64,000 nt of DNA from Alcaligenaceae bacterium (GTDB lineage: Bacteria > Pseudomonadota > Gammaproteobacteria > Burkholderiales > Burkholderiaceae_B), in assembly GCA_947378965.1 (NCBI GenBank), contig CANCMG010000003.1:44926-108925 (forward strand), read 5' to 3'. The translations under genes and the position numbers were made by a program. Of the stretch, positions 39,381 to 48,650 are shown in pieces (within the stretch, counting starts at the first letter, position 1; every line of letters begins with the position of its first letter). Below the pieces are notes generated by a model. It was not told the DNA's origin. It made no database searches and saw only the letters and a program-made list of their open reading frames with translations.

Positions 39381-40397
39381 TTAACGAATTGGCCAAGCGT
39401 ACATAATGCCGCCCTTTGTCCATTGCTGGTTCAACCCACGCTCAAGCATCAGCGGCGTAGCTTTGCCGATGTTGCGCTCAAAGCTTTCGCCATAATTGCC
39501 GACTGCCTTGATGATGTTGTAGGCCCATTTTTCATCAACACCCAGATTTTTACCCATACCAGGGGTCACGCCCAGGATACGCTGCACATTGGGGTTGGTA
39601 CTTTTCAACATCTCATCGAGATTAGCTTGAGTAATGCCGTACTCTTCGGCCTCAACCATTGCGTTGAAGCTCCAGCGGATCACGTTCAGCCATTGCTCGT
39701 CACCCTGACGAACCAGCGGGCCCAAGGGTTCTTTAGAAAAGTCTTCTGGCAAAATCGCATACAAATCGGGTTTCGCTTGCGATGAACGCGAAGAGGCTAA
39801 ACCCGACTTATCAGTTGTATAGGCATCGCAGCGTCCGGACACAAAAGCGCCGACCACTTCGTCAAGCTTTTCGATCACGACAGGTTTGAACGACAGCTTA
39901 TTCGCCCGAAACCAGTCTGCCAAATTGAGCTCTGTGGTGGTGCCTGGTTGCACACAGATCGTGGCGCCATTGAGCTCTTTTGCACTTTTAATGCCGCTGT
40001 CTTTACGCACCATAATGCCTTGGCTGTCATAGAAATTGACGGCCACGCCAATCAAACCTAACGACGTATCGCGCGTCATGGTTTGTGTGGTGTTACGCAC
40101 TAGAACGTCCACTTCACCTGACTGCAGCGCTGTAAAGCGTTGCTGGGCAGTCAGCGGCGTGACTTTAAATTTTGTTGGGTCACCAAACATGGTGGCTGCG
40201 AACGCCTTGCACATATCAATATCTAGGCCTGACCAAACGCCTTTGCTGTCGGGTGCACCAAAACCGGCCAAACCGGTATTTGTACCGCACTGCACAAACC
40301 CTTTCTTTTTGACGCTATCAAACGTGGCACCCGCCTGAGCAACCGTGCTGGCAGCGATCAGCGCTGCACCGATGGCAGCTAATTTAAGAAATTTCAT
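39381..40397 (-). CDS. aapJ: General L-amino acid ABC transporter substrate-binding protein AapJ
   Basis: A 338-residue periplasmic receptor. From the ATG at 40397, with GGAG upstream, residues 1-22 are a signal peptide ending VAQA. The mature chain has DSVKKKGFVQCGTNTGLAGF and GLDIDMCKAFAA, both typical of AapJ/BztA, which bind glutamate, aspartate and other L-amino acids. The open frame to 40532 adds 45 residues with no family character, so the internal start is preferred. It heads the aap operon, divergent from ftsE. The 185-base gap has no defined promoter that I can support. Confidence 0.92.
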   Translation of the reverse strand: MKFLKLAAIGAALIAASTVAQAGATFDSVKKKGFVQCGTNTGLAGFGAPDSKGVWSGLDIDMCKAFAATMFGDPTKFKVTPLTAQQRFTALQSGEVDVLVRNTTQTMTRDTSLGLIGVAVNFYDSQGIMVRKDSGIKSAKELNGATICVQPGTTTELNLADWFRANKLSFKPVVIEKLDEVVGAFVSGRCDAYTTDKSGLASSRSSQAKPDLYAILPEDFSKEPLGPLVRQGDEQWLNVIRWSFNAMVEAEEYGITQANLDEMLKSTNPNVQRILGVTPGMGKNLGVDEKWAYNIIKAVGNYGESFERNIGKATPLMLERGLNQQWTKGGIMYAWPIR

Positions 40398-40582
40398 GGC
40401 TAAATCTCCGAATAACAACTTTGGGTGGGGGGCGGCAGCCGATAAAGCACACTGAGGCAACCGATGCTTGCGAGCGACTGATAGTAGCTGCACACTTGAA
40501 GGCACTGTATGGGGGAAATCCCTTGCCGTCAATCCCCAGAATCGTAGGCAGCGTTATTATTAGGGTCTAAAAGCGATAGCCC

Positions 40583-41332
40583 ATGATTGAATTTCAGCAT
40601 GTTTACAAGTCGTACGGTCAAGGCCGTCATATTTTGGCTGACCTCACCTTCAAGGTGTCGGCCGGAGAGTTCGTGTACGTTGCTGGCCCCTCAGGGGCTG
40701 GTAAGTCAACCTTGCTCAAGCTCATTGGTGGCCTAGAACCCCCCAGCCGCGGCTCGATTCAAGTGCACGGGCACCGACTCGATCAGCTCTCGGCACGCGC
40801 CCGCCCTTATTTAAGGCGAGCCGTAGGTGTCATCCTGCAAGACACACACTTACTCTACGACCGCAGCGCCATCGATAACGTGTTGCTGCCGCTCGCAGTC
40901 ACTGGGCTTGCGCCTAGTCTGGCCCGTGCGCGTGCAAGAGCCGCACTTGAAAAGGTTGGGCTCTCGTCAAAAGAAAACACACACCCAATCGAGCTGTCGG
41001 GTGGAGAACAACAGCGACTCGCGATCGCGCGTGCCATCGTCAATCGCCCGGCAATTTTGATTGCCGACGAGCCGACTGCAAGTTTGGATATCGACACAGC
41101 CCGGCGAATTATGTCGGTATTCAAAGACTTTAACCGTGTCGGGGTCACGACTGTGATTGCCTCGCATGACGACGCCTTAATGGCCGAGTACGCTACGCGG
41201 GCCTTCAAAATCGAACCAGGTAAATTTGCTGACTCTGCCGGTCAGCGAGCACACACTTACAGCCAAGACGGCTCTAAATTTAACGGGTCACAGACTCGCA
41301 CCGGCCTAGGGCGAAGCGAGACCCTTGGATGA
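40583..41332 (+). CDS. ftsE: Cell division ATP-binding protein FtsE
   Basis: ABC ATPase of the FtsEX complex that activates septal amidases through FtsX and EnvC/PcsB-type partners. The 249-residue chain has Walker A GPSGAGKST (35-43), the signature LSGGEQQRLAIARAI and Walker B ILIADEPTASLD. The last 30 residues (about 220-249) are a Ser/Gly/Arg-rich hydrophilic tail not seen in Escherichia coli FtsE (222 residues). It overlaps ftsX by four bases (ATGA). Confidence 0.95.
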   Translation: MIEFQHVYKSYGQGRHILADLTFKVSAGEFVYVAGPSGAGKSTLLKLIGGLEPPSRGSIQVHGHRLDQLSARARPYLRRAVGVILQDTHLLYDRSAIDNVLLPLAVTGLAPSLARARARAALEKVGLSSKENTHPIELSGGEQQRLAIARAIVNRPAILIADEPTASLDIDTARRIMSVFKDFNRVGVTTVIASHDDALMAEYATRAFKIEPGKFADSAGQRAHTYSQDGSKFNGSQTRTGLGRSETLG

Positions 41333-42237
41333 AGAGCCTGTTACGCCAACATCGTTATGCGCTGGCCGTCACGCTTCGACGCCTAGCTGCGGCACCTATT
41401 TCTTCACTGACAAATTTACTCGTGATTGCGCTGGCGCTTTCCCTGCCTTTGCTAGGCGCTTCGCTCTTAGTTTCGATGCAACCGGTTGCGCGCCAAGTCT
41501 CTGTGACCCCAGAGTTAACCGTATTTTTAAAGATCGATGCGCCCAAGGCCGCTGCCGAGCAACTCACCGCGCGTATTCGCAAAGAGCACGCCGAACAAGT
41601 CGCGGGGGTACGGATCGTCACGAAAGACCGTGCGCTTACCGAGTTACGCACCAACCCAGCCTGGGAACAAGCGCTCAAAGTGTTACCCGGTAATCCACTT
41701 CCAGATGCCATCGTCGTGAGCCTCACACCGGGCGAGCAACTGGCAGAGCGGGCTGATAAGCTTGCGCAAATATGGCGCAAGTGGCCCGGAGTTGACCTCG
41801 TGCAGCTTGATACAGCGTGGGTACAGCGCCTTGAGGCGCTACTCAGATTTGGGCGTATTGGTTTGTTGCTGCTTGCCTTAAGCGTCGCACTGGTCGTACT
41901 GGCGACAGTATTCAACACTGTACGCATGCAAGCCTTATCGCAGCGCGAAGAAATCGGCGTCGCTCGCTTGGTCGGCGCCACCGAATCTTTCGTACGCAGA
42001 CCATTCTTGTATTTAGGGTCGGTCACCTGCAGCCTAGCGGCACTGATTGGGATTGGTATTGCACGCCTCGCACTCATCCCGTTAAACGATGCGCTGGCCA
42101 GTTTGGCGCGAAGTTACGACGCCGAGTTTGCCTTGTCGTTGCCATCACCCGAAATGCTTGCCACCGCAGTGGCCTCAGTCGCCGTACTCGGCGCGCTATC
42201 TGCGCGTTGGTCGGTGCAGCGCAACACCAAATTTTGA
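41329..42237 (+). CDS. ftsX: Cell division protein FtsX
   Basis: A 302-residue membrane partner of FtsE. It has an N-terminal cytoplasmic stretch, TM1 (LLVIALALSLPLLGASLLV), a large periplasmic loop with the ELTVFLK motif, and three C-terminal TM helices with FNTVRMQALSQREEIGVARL between TM2 and TM3. Length is standard. An ordinary ftsEX pair; ftsY and rpoH are not next to it in this window. Confidence 0.94.
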   Translation: MKSLLRQHRYALAVTLRRLAAAPISSLTNLLVIALALSLPLLGASLLVSMQPVARQVSVTPELTVFLKIDAPKAAAEQLTARIRKEHAEQVAGVRIVTKDRALTELRTNPAWEQALKVLPGNPLPDAIVVSLTPGEQLAERADKLAQIWRKWPGVDLVQLDTAWVQRLEALLRFGRIGLLLLALSVALVVLATVFNTVRMQALSQREEIGVARLVGATESFVRRPFLYLGSVTCSLAALIGIGIARLALIPLNDALASLARSYDAEFALSLPSPEMLATAVASVAVLGALSARWSVQRNTKF

Positions 42238-42362
42238 ACGCTTTCCCGCCCTAAAGCATCGAGATTTTCCCGGTTTTCGTAGCAGCGAATGCGGCTGACT
42301 GTAAAGCGCGTACGATTTTGCGCGCGACGCTCAGGCTCAAGCTGACTGGCAGAGGCCCAACG

Positions 42363-43142
42363 TCACGCCATCGTGCTGCCGCCATTGACACCAATAGTTT
42401 GCCCCGTGACATAGCTCGAAAGCTCGTCACTTGCCAAAAACAGCAGTACGCCAGCGCATTCCTGGGGTCGCCCCAAGCGCCCCATCGGGATTGATTTTTT
42501 TAATTTCGCTTGCAGATCGTCTTTGCCCGTCACCGAGTTGCTTGCATGCGCCGCATGGATAGGCGTATCAATGACACCCGGCGCCATCGCATTCACACGA
42601 ATCCCTTCGCGAACCACCTCGCGAGCCAATCCTTTTGTGTAGGTGGTGATGTAAGACTTTGAAGCAGCGTATAGGCCGGCGCCCCGCGTACCACCCGTAT
42701 TGGCGGCCTGAGACGTAATGTTGATGATGCTGCCACCGCCTTGCGCCCGCATGTGCGGGATCACTTCACGACAAAGCACCATCATTGAACGCGCATTGAA
42801 ATGAAACACCTCATCAATCGCGGCGTCGCTCGCCTCAGATAAGGCGATGCGGCGCATCATGCCGCCCACATTGTTAATCAACACATCAATTCGACCGAAC
42901 CGACTATGCACAGCCTGCACCAATTGTGTCAACTGTGCTGCGTCCATCACATCGCAGCCAAACGCCTCGGCGCTTGAGCCTGCCGCCTGAATCTGCGCCA
43001 CGATCGACAAAGCAGCGTCGCGCTGCGAGCGATAATGTACCGCTACCCGAGCACCATAGCGACCAAACGCCAAGGCAGCCGCCGCACCAATGCCTGAACT
43101 CGCGCCGGTAATCAGCACCACTTTATTTTTTAAATCATTCAT
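42363..43142 (-). CDS. Short-chain dehydrogenase/reductase (classical SDR)
   Basis: A 259-residue NAD(P)-dependent oxidoreductase. The cofactor motif is TGASSGIG (TGxxxGxG, about residues 13-20). NNVGG (the NNAG-type motif), the catalytic serine in NITSQ, and YAASK (YxxxK) follow in order. The C-terminus VTGQTIGVNGGSTMA is typical of FabG-like SDRs. The substrate is not predictable. Its start codon abuts a 22-base, seven-copy tandem repeat that fills the upstream 200-base gap. It is separated from the downstream ftsX by 125 bases that show no clear feature. Confidence 0.9.
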   Translation of the reverse strand: MNDLKNKVVLITGASSGIGAAAALAFGRYGARVAVHYRSQRDAALSIVAQIQAAGSSAEAFGCDVMDAAQLTQLVQAVHSRFGRIDVLINNVGGMMRRIALSEASDAAIDEVFHFNARSMMVLCREVIPHMRAQGGGSIINITSQAANTGGTRGAGLYAASKSYITTYTKGLAREVVREGIRVNAMAPGVIDTPIHAAHASNSVTGKDDLQAKLKKSIPMGRLGRPQECAGVLLFLASDELSSYVTGQTIGVNGGSTMA

Positions 43143-43295
43143 CGTTGTCTTTGTTAGGCTTAGTCGTTCTCTTTGTTAGGCTTCGTAGTTTTCTTAGTCA
43201 GGCTATGTCGTTCTCATTGCGATACTTTGTAGCTCTCTTCGTGAGGCTATGTCGTTCTCATTGTGATGCGTTGTAGCTCTCTTCGTTATGCATCA
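43142..43295. repeat. 22-base tandem repeat, seven degenerate copies
   Basis: Seven consecutive 22-base units begin at 43142, 43164, 43186, 43208, 43230, 43252 and 43274. Units 1, 2, 4 and 6 start TCGTT; units 3, 5 and 7 start TAG. Units 4-7 alternate so closely that a 44-base higher-order period appears (for example ATGTCGTTCTCATTG recurs). On the minus strand every unit carries an AAGAGA-like purine run, and the first base of the array is the A of the SDR start codon. No spacers and no cas genes, so not CRISPR. Confidence 0.88.
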
Positions 43296-43342
43296 AAATA
43301 CTCTTCTTTAAGGCGGCATCATTTGGAACTGAGGATTGAGAC

Positions 43343-45088
43343 CTACTGGATGGCGTCTTTATTCTTGAGCCTGGCACGGCCCGCTTCAAATAACCAGTCA
43401 CGCCCGGGTGCTGCCGCGAACAAGGTTTTTGTGTACGAGTGCTGTGGCGCTAAAAAAACATCGACTGTTCGACCCGTTTCAACGATCTCACCTTTTGACA
43501 TGACTGCGATTCGGTCGCAAACCTGCGCCGCCACGCGCAAGTCGTGTGTAATAAACAGCATGGCCAAATTCAACTGATCGCGCACCTCATCTAGCAAACC
43601 AAGCACTTGCGCTTGCACTGAGACATCGAGGGCAGACACTGCTTCATCGGCAATCAAGATCTCGGGCTTCATTGCCAACGACCGTGCAATACAAATTCTT
43701 TGGCGTTGACCACCCGAAAACTCATGCGGAAACCGTTGCAGCATGTTGGGCTCAAGTCGCACTAACTCCATTAACTCACTAGCACGCCGCCAGGCCTCGT
43801 GGCGTGTCGCGCCATAATTCATTGGCCCCTCAACAATCGAGTCGCCAACCGTGCGGCGTGGGTTCAACGAACGATAAGGATCTTGGAATACGATCTGTAC
43901 ACACTGTCGTAAGGGTCGCATTTGACGATTCGAAAGCGGTGCAATGTCTCGCTCATGCTGAAAAATCGAGCCACTCGTTGTCGTAATCAACTTTGCCACG
44001 CAACGCGCGACGGTAGATTTTCCTGAGCCTGACTCACCCACGATTCCTAGCGTCTCGCCACGGCGCAGCTCAAGCCCAACCTGATTCACAGCCGGCGCCC
44101 GACTATTAGGGTAGATTTTGACTAATCGTTCGGTACGCAAAACCACCTCACCGCGCACCGATGCTTCGCGTACCCGTGGCGTCATACTGGGCACCGCAGC
44201 AATCAACATTTGTGTATATGGGTGTGCCGGGTGAGCCAGCACTTGCTGTTTATCACCAAATTCAACCAGTTCGCCTTGGCGCAGTACGGCCACTCGGTCA
44301 GCAATTTCAGCCACCACACCAAAGTCGTGGGTGATGAACAGCACGCCGGTGCTGTGCTCGCGCTGTAACGTTCGGATCAACGCCAAAATCTGAGCCTGCG
44401 TGGTCACATCGAGTGCCGTGGTGGGCTCGTCAGCAATCAACAATAACGGCTCTAACACCAAAGCCATCGCGATCATGATGCGCTGCCGCTGGCCGCCTGA
44501 CAATTGATGCGGATACGAACGCATCATTCTGGTGGGCTCGGGAAGACCAACTTTTTGTATCATATCAAGCACGCGTGCCTGGCGCTCTGACCCAGTCAGC
44601 GCAGTGTGCGTACGCAAGACTTCATCGATTTGCTCACCACAAGAAAAAACCGGATTCAAGGCCGTCATGGGCTCTTGAAAGATCATCGACATGGTGGTGC
44701 AGCGCAATTGTCGAAGCCGCGCTGACGACATCGTTAAGACGTCTTCACCTTGCAATAAAATTTTGCCAGCAGTTGGCACCAAGGCCTTAGCCTGCAAGCC
44801 CATAATCGTGTGGGCGATCGCGGATTTTCCAGAGCCCGACTCGCCGACCAGACAAACGATTTCACCTGGATTAACCGTCAAGCTGACCTGCTCGACAGCA
44901 TGAGCACGGTCTGCACCGCGCGGCAATGAAATGTCTAACGCTTGTATTTCAAGCACGGGCCTCGCTGGTGCAGCGTATGGTTGTGTCCCAGACGTCTGCA
45001 CCGCATCTGTTTGCGTCAGTTGTGCATGCAATGACTGAGGTGCACCACTTGTCTGACTAAAGTGATCGCTTACGTTTGAACCGGTCAT
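43343..45088 (-). CDS. Dipeptide/oligopeptide-type ABC transporter, two fused ATPase domains (DppD-DppF-like)
   Basis: A 581-residue fusion of two ABC ATPases. Domain 1 has Walker A GESGSGKSA (82-90) and signature LSGGQRQRIMIAMAL. Domain 2, from about residue 320, has GESGSGKST and FSGGQRQRICIARSL, each with its Walker B (LLIADEPTTALD, ILIADEAVSALD). The first 45 residues are a Thr/Ser/Gln-rich leader before the first domain. It energises the DppBC-like permeases encoded upstream with four-base overlaps. Fused DF proteins are common in this transporter class. Confidence 0.93.
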   Translation of the reverse strand: MTGSNVSDHFSQTSGAPQSLHAQLTQTDAVQTSGTQPYAAPARPVLEIQALDISLPRGADRAHAVEQVSLTVNPGEIVCLVGESGSGKSAIAHTIMGLQAKALVPTAGKILLQGEDVLTMSSARLRQLRCTTMSMIFQEPMTALNPVFSCGEQIDEVLRTHTALTGSERQARVLDMIQKVGLPEPTRMMRSYPHQLSGGQRQRIMIAMALVLEPLLLIADEPTTALDVTTQAQILALIRTLQREHSTGVLFITHDFGVVAEIADRVAVLRQGELVEFGDKQQVLAHPAHPYTQMLIAAVPSMTPRVREASVRGEVVLRTERLVKIYPNSRAPAVNQVGLELRRGETLGIVGESGSGKSTVARCVAKLITTTSGSIFQHERDIAPLSNRQMRPLRQCVQIVFQDPYRSLNPRRTVGDSIVEGPMNYGATRHEAWRRASELMELVRLEPNMLQRFPHEFSGGQRQRICIARSLAMKPEILIADEAVSALDVSVQAQVLGLLDEVRDQLNLAMLFITHDLRVAAQVCDRIAVMSKGEIVETGRTVDVFLAPQHSYTKTLFAAAPGRDWLFEAGRARLKNKDAIQ

Positions 45089-45987
45089 AGCCGTTTTCTC
45101 ATACGTGGGTCAAGCAAGTCACGCAAGCCATCGCCAAACAGGTTGACCGCTAGCACCGTCACTGCCAAAAACAAACCAGGGAAAAAAATATTGTGCGGCA
45201 ACATCACAAACATGGCTCGCCCTTCTGCCATGATGTTTCCCCACGTCGGCGTTTCAGGCGAAATGCCGACCCCCAGAAAACTCAACACCGCTTCGACCAA
45301 AATGGCGTGCGCAGCGATATAAGTGGTTTGCACGATCAACGGTGCAATCGTATTGGGCAGGATATGTCGAACCAGCAACACGGGTGTTGGCGTCCCGACC
45401 GAAATTGCGGCCTCGACGTAGGGCTCTTCACGCACCGACAACACCACTGAGCGCACTAGCCTAACTACGCGCGGGATTTCAGTGATCGCAATCGCCAGGA
45501 TGACCGTTGACAAGCCAGCATTGAGCAGCGCCACCATTGACAGCGCCAATAAAATCGCAGGTATCGCCATTAACCCATCCATCACACGCATCACGATAGC
45601 GTCGAGCCAGCGAAAATAGCCTGCCAACAGGCCTAAAATTAGACCAATCAACGCGCTCATCACCGCGACCGTTGCACCAATCAGTAACGAGACTCGCGCA
45701 CCGAACACCACACGACTGTAAATATCGCGCCCTAACGAATCTGTCCCCATCAAATGTACAAATTGAAATTTATTGCCGTCGTCATCGCGCAAGGTCGACT
45801 CGTAACCGGGCAATTTATTGCGTACGCTCGGGTTGATCTCATCTGGGCTCATGGTGTGCAAAAACGGCGCTGCCAAACCAATGAATAGCACGCACAGCAA
45901 AATTGCTGCGCCAATCATCACGCTTGGACTTCGCAAGAGAGAGCGCCAGACCGTGGCTCGACCCGACGACTCAGTGAAAGCGCTCAA
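45085..45987 (-). CDS. Dipeptide-type ABC transporter permease (DppC-like)
   Basis: A 300-residue inner-membrane permease. It has the DppC N-terminal segment followed by GTDSLGRDIYSRVVFGARVSL, typical of OppC/DppC, and the coupling-loop region YVEAAISVGTPTPVLLVRHI. About six TM segments. Coupled to the ATPase gene and to the DppB-like gene by ATGA overlaps. Confidence 0.93.
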   Translation of the reverse strand: MSAFTESSGRATVWRSLLRSPSVMIGAAILLCVLFIGLAAPFLHTMSPDEINPSVRNKLPGYESTLRDDDGNKFQFVHLMGTDSLGRDIYSRVVFGARVSLLIGATVAVMSALIGLILGLLAGYFRWLDAIVMRVMDGLMAIPAILLALSMVALLNAGLSTVILAIAITEIPRVVRLVRSVVLSVREEPYVEAAISVGTPTPVLLVRHILPNTIAPLIVQTTYIAAHAILVEAVLSFLGVGISPETPTWGNIMAEGRAMFVMLPHNIFFPGLFLAVTVLAVNLFGDGLRDLLDPRMRKRL

Positions 45988-46925
45988 TACTGTATCCTCG
46001 GATCAAACAAAGTGTAAGACAGGTCAATCAATAAGTTAACCATCACTGACGTTAAAGAAAATAACAAGACGAGGGCTTGAACAGTCGGAAAATCACGCGC
46101 CAGTACGGCGTCAACCGTAAGTCGTCCTAGGCCCGGAATACTAAAGACACTTTCCGTAACGACCACACCACCAATCAGCAAAGCAATACCGATCCCAATC
46201 ACCGTCACAATCGGCACTGCAGCATTACGCAAAGCATGGCGCATCAGCACGATCTTGTTCGTCAATCCTTTTGCATGTGCAGTACGAATGTAATCTTCGC
46301 CTAACACCTCTTGCACGCTTGTGCGGGTGATACGCGCGATCAGCGCACAATACACAGCCGATAATGCAAAACAAGGTAGCAATAACTTTTGCAACCAACC
46401 CCAAAAACCCTCAGACAAGCGTTGATACCCTTGCACCGGCAACCAACTGAGCTCAATCGAGAACACATACATCAAGAGATAACCGACGACAAAAACGGGT
46501 ATCGAAAAACCCAACACCGCCAACCCCATCACGAGGCGATCGATCCAGGTTCCGGTGTAATAGGCCGCCAATACACCAAGCGGCACCGCAATCAAGACAG
46601 ACAAAATGATGGTGCATAACGCAAGTGACAACGTGGGCTCAAGCCGGTCGAGAATCAGTTCGGAGACTTGTTTTTTAAAGAAAAACGATTCGCCCAAGTT
46701 ACCCGTAGACACTTTGCTCAGCCAAGCACCAAATTGCACCAGCACGGGCTGATCCAGACCGAGCTTGACACGTATGTCTTGAATTTGCTCAGTCGTGGCG
46801 TTATCGCCCGCGATGATGGCGGCAGGATCGGCTGCGCTTAATCGCAACATTAAAAACACCAGCACAACCACCATCACCATGACTGGCACGGTGGCAAAGA
46901 TGCGTTTTGAGATGTAACGAAACAC
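45984..46925 (-). CDS. Dipeptide-type ABC transporter permease (DppB-like)
   Basis: A 313-residue permease, partner of the DppC-like protein. The N-terminus MFRYISKRIFATVPVMVMVV and the loop LGLDQPVLVQFGAWL are characteristic of DppB/OppB. YIRTAHAKGLTNKIVLMRHAL is the ATPase-coupling segment. It starts 15 bases after the binding-protein stop. Confidence 0.93.
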   Translation of the reverse strand: MFRYISKRIFATVPVMVMVVVLVFLMLRLSAADPAAIIAGDNATTEQIQDIRVKLGLDQPVLVQFGAWLSKVSTGNLGESFFFKKQVSELILDRLEPTLSLALCTIILSVLIAVPLGVLAAYYTGTWIDRLVMGLAVLGFSIPVFVVGYLLMYVFSIELSWLPVQGYQRLSEGFWGWLQKLLLPCFALSAVYCALIARITRTSVQEVLGEDYIRTAHAKGLTNKIVLMRHALRNAAVPIVTVIGIGIALLIGGVVVTESVFSIPGLGRLTVDAVLARDFPTVQALVLLFSLTSVMVNLLIDLSYTLFDPRIQY

Positions 46926-46939
46926 GACTCAGCAATCCG

Positions 46940-48541
46940 TCACTTACCGGTTTTCGTGATATTCCAAAACACCGGCGCCGGTGCTTTGATCAAGCCGCTT
47001 AAGTTTTTGCGCGCCACCATGGGTTGGTACCACTGACCCAACGGGATATAGACCGGATACTCGATCGCGCGCAGCTGCACCGCTTCGGCTAACGCTAATT
47101 GTTTGGTCAGGTCCGTTTCGCGCGAGAAATCATCGCGCAACTTCTCAATCTGCGCATCACACGGCCAGCCAAACGTCGTCTTTTCACACGCAGCATTCAG
47201 GTAACTAGACTCAAGCGGATTGAGCACATTGTTGGTTGACGTGATGGTGAGGTTCCAGCCACCTTTTGCAATGGGATCTTTTTTGGCGCGCCGAACCACG
47301 ACTGATTGCCAGTCCATCGACTGCATATCGACTTTAAAGCCTGCCTTTTCAAGCAAAGATTTTGCGACAGGTGCAAGATTGGCATAGACGTGACGATCGG
47401 TTGAATGCAACAACACAATGGGTGTGCCGTCATAACCCGATTCTTTCACCAGCTCACGTGCTCTTTTAAAGTTTGACTCAAGCAAGTTCTCCATGCCCTT
47501 GGTCGTGCCCAACGGCGTACCGCAGTAGAACATTGACTTACACACTTTGTAATAATCAGGGTCACCAATCACAGCCTTCAAGAAATCTTCTTGATTAAAG
47601 GCATACCAAAGCGCCTGACGCGCCTTAGCGTTGTCAAAGGGTTTATTCAGCGAGTTAAATCTAAACACATACTGATTACCCAAGGCACTCCAATCGCTGA
47701 ACTGAATATTAGCGTTCTTTTTTAACATCGGCAGCAGGTCGTGCGAGGGCTGTTCAAGGATGTCAATTTCGCCAGCCAACAGAGCACTGACGGCCGTTTG
47801 CTGATCTGCAATCGCCAACCACTCGACACGATCGACCTTCACATCTTTGCCGCCGGCCATGGCTGACGGCGGTTCGGCACGTGGCTTGTACTGCGCAAAT
47901 TTTTCGTAAACCACTTTACTGCCAGGCTTCCATTCGTTGGTTTTAAACACAAACGGGCCCGAGCCAATATAGTCAGAAATTTGCTCTTGCGGGCTCGTAT
48001 CGGCCACCCGCTTGGGCATCATGAACGCCGTACCAGACGCCCGGCTTAAGCCAAGCATGACTGCCGCCGTCGGTTCTTTTAAATTGATTTTGAACGTCTT
48101 TTGATCAACCGCCACAAAGTCTTTGACATGAGCCATCATCGCTTGTCCAACCACATCGCGCGCTGCCCAACGTTTGATCGAAGCGATGCAATCCTCTGAG
48201 GTGACTGGCTGACCGTCATGCCATAACAGCCCATCGCGAAGGGTCATGGTGTAGACCGTTTTATCTTCACTGAGTTGGTAGGTATCAATCATTTGCGGCT
48301 GCACCGCGCCTTGGGCGTCGGTCGCAAACAAGGTGTCATAAATCATATAACCATGATTACGCGAGATGTACGCGGTGGTCCAGACTGGGTCGACAATTTT
48401 CAGATCAGAGTGCATCACGGCACGCACAATCGTTTGCGCTTGCGGTTGGGCCAACGCAGCGCACTGATGCGCCAAGCTGCCCACGCTAGCAATCACGATC
48501 GATACAGCCAAGCAAGTACGCCGCAATGTCTTTATGCTCAT
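46940..48541 (-). CDS. Dipeptide-type ABC transporter substrate-binding protein (SBP_bac_5)
   Basis: A 533-residue periplasmic receptor of the family-5 binding proteins. The signal peptide ends near AALAQ (residue 32). YDTLFATDAQG and the DGLLWHDGQPVTSEDCIASI motif are family landmarks. It heads the binding protein-B-C-DF operon. Family 5 includes peptide, nickel and glutathione receptors, so the ligand is open. GGAG precedes the ATG by about nine bases. Confidence 0.92.
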   Translation of the reverse strand: MSIKTLRRTCLAVSIVIASVGSLAHQCAALAQPQAQTIVRAVMHSDLKIVDPVWTTAYISRNHGYMIYDTLFATDAQGAVQPQMIDTYQLSEDKTVYTMTLRDGLLWHDGQPVTSEDCIASIKRWAARDVVGQAMMAHVKDFVAVDQKTFKINLKEPTAAVMLGLSRASGTAFMMPKRVADTSPQEQISDYIGSGPFVFKTNEWKPGSKVVYEKFAQYKPRAEPPSAMAGGKDVKVDRVEWLAIADQQTAVSALLAGEIDILEQPSHDLLPMLKKNANIQFSDWSALGNQYVFRFNSLNKPFDNAKARQALWYAFNQEDFLKAVIGDPDYYKVCKSMFYCGTPLGTTKGMENLLESNFKRARELVKESGYDGTPIVLLHSTDRHVYANLAPVAKSLLEKAGFKVDMQSMDWQSVVVRRAKKDPIAKGGWNLTITSTNNVLNPLESSYLNAACEKTTFGWPCDAQIEKLRDDFSRETDLTKQLALAEAVQLRAIEYPVYIPLGQWYQPMVARKNLSGLIKAPAPVFWNITKTGK

Positions 48542-48570
48542 GATGTCAGTCTCCGAAAGTTATTATTTTT

Positions 48571-48650
48571 TTACAGCGCACCCAGCTCTTTCTACAGTAC
48601 ACCCTACTTTCTGCAGTACACCCTAATTTTTACAACACACCCTGCTCGAT
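48571..48650. repeat. Four-copy 19-21 base tandem repeat from a CoA-transferase gene tail
   Basis: The core CAGYRCACCC recurs at 48574, 48595, 48614 and (as CAACACACCC) 48633, with periods of 21, 19 and 19, each preceded by a T-rich run. The rightmost copy is the end of the CoA-transferase gene (codons GVL and the TAA at 48630-48632). The other three fill most of the 88-base gap before the ABC binding-protein gene. Degenerate but clear. Confidence 0.75.

Noticed and set aside
41355..42077. A 240-residue antisense open frame inside ftsX.
   Set aside because: It is Ser/Arg-rich, motif-free, and entirely within a well-supported gene, the usual shadow frame of such base composition.
43142..43295. 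Possible CRISPR array (regular repeats).
   Set aside because: The units are contiguous 22-base copies with no unique spacers, they are degenerate, and no cas genes are present.
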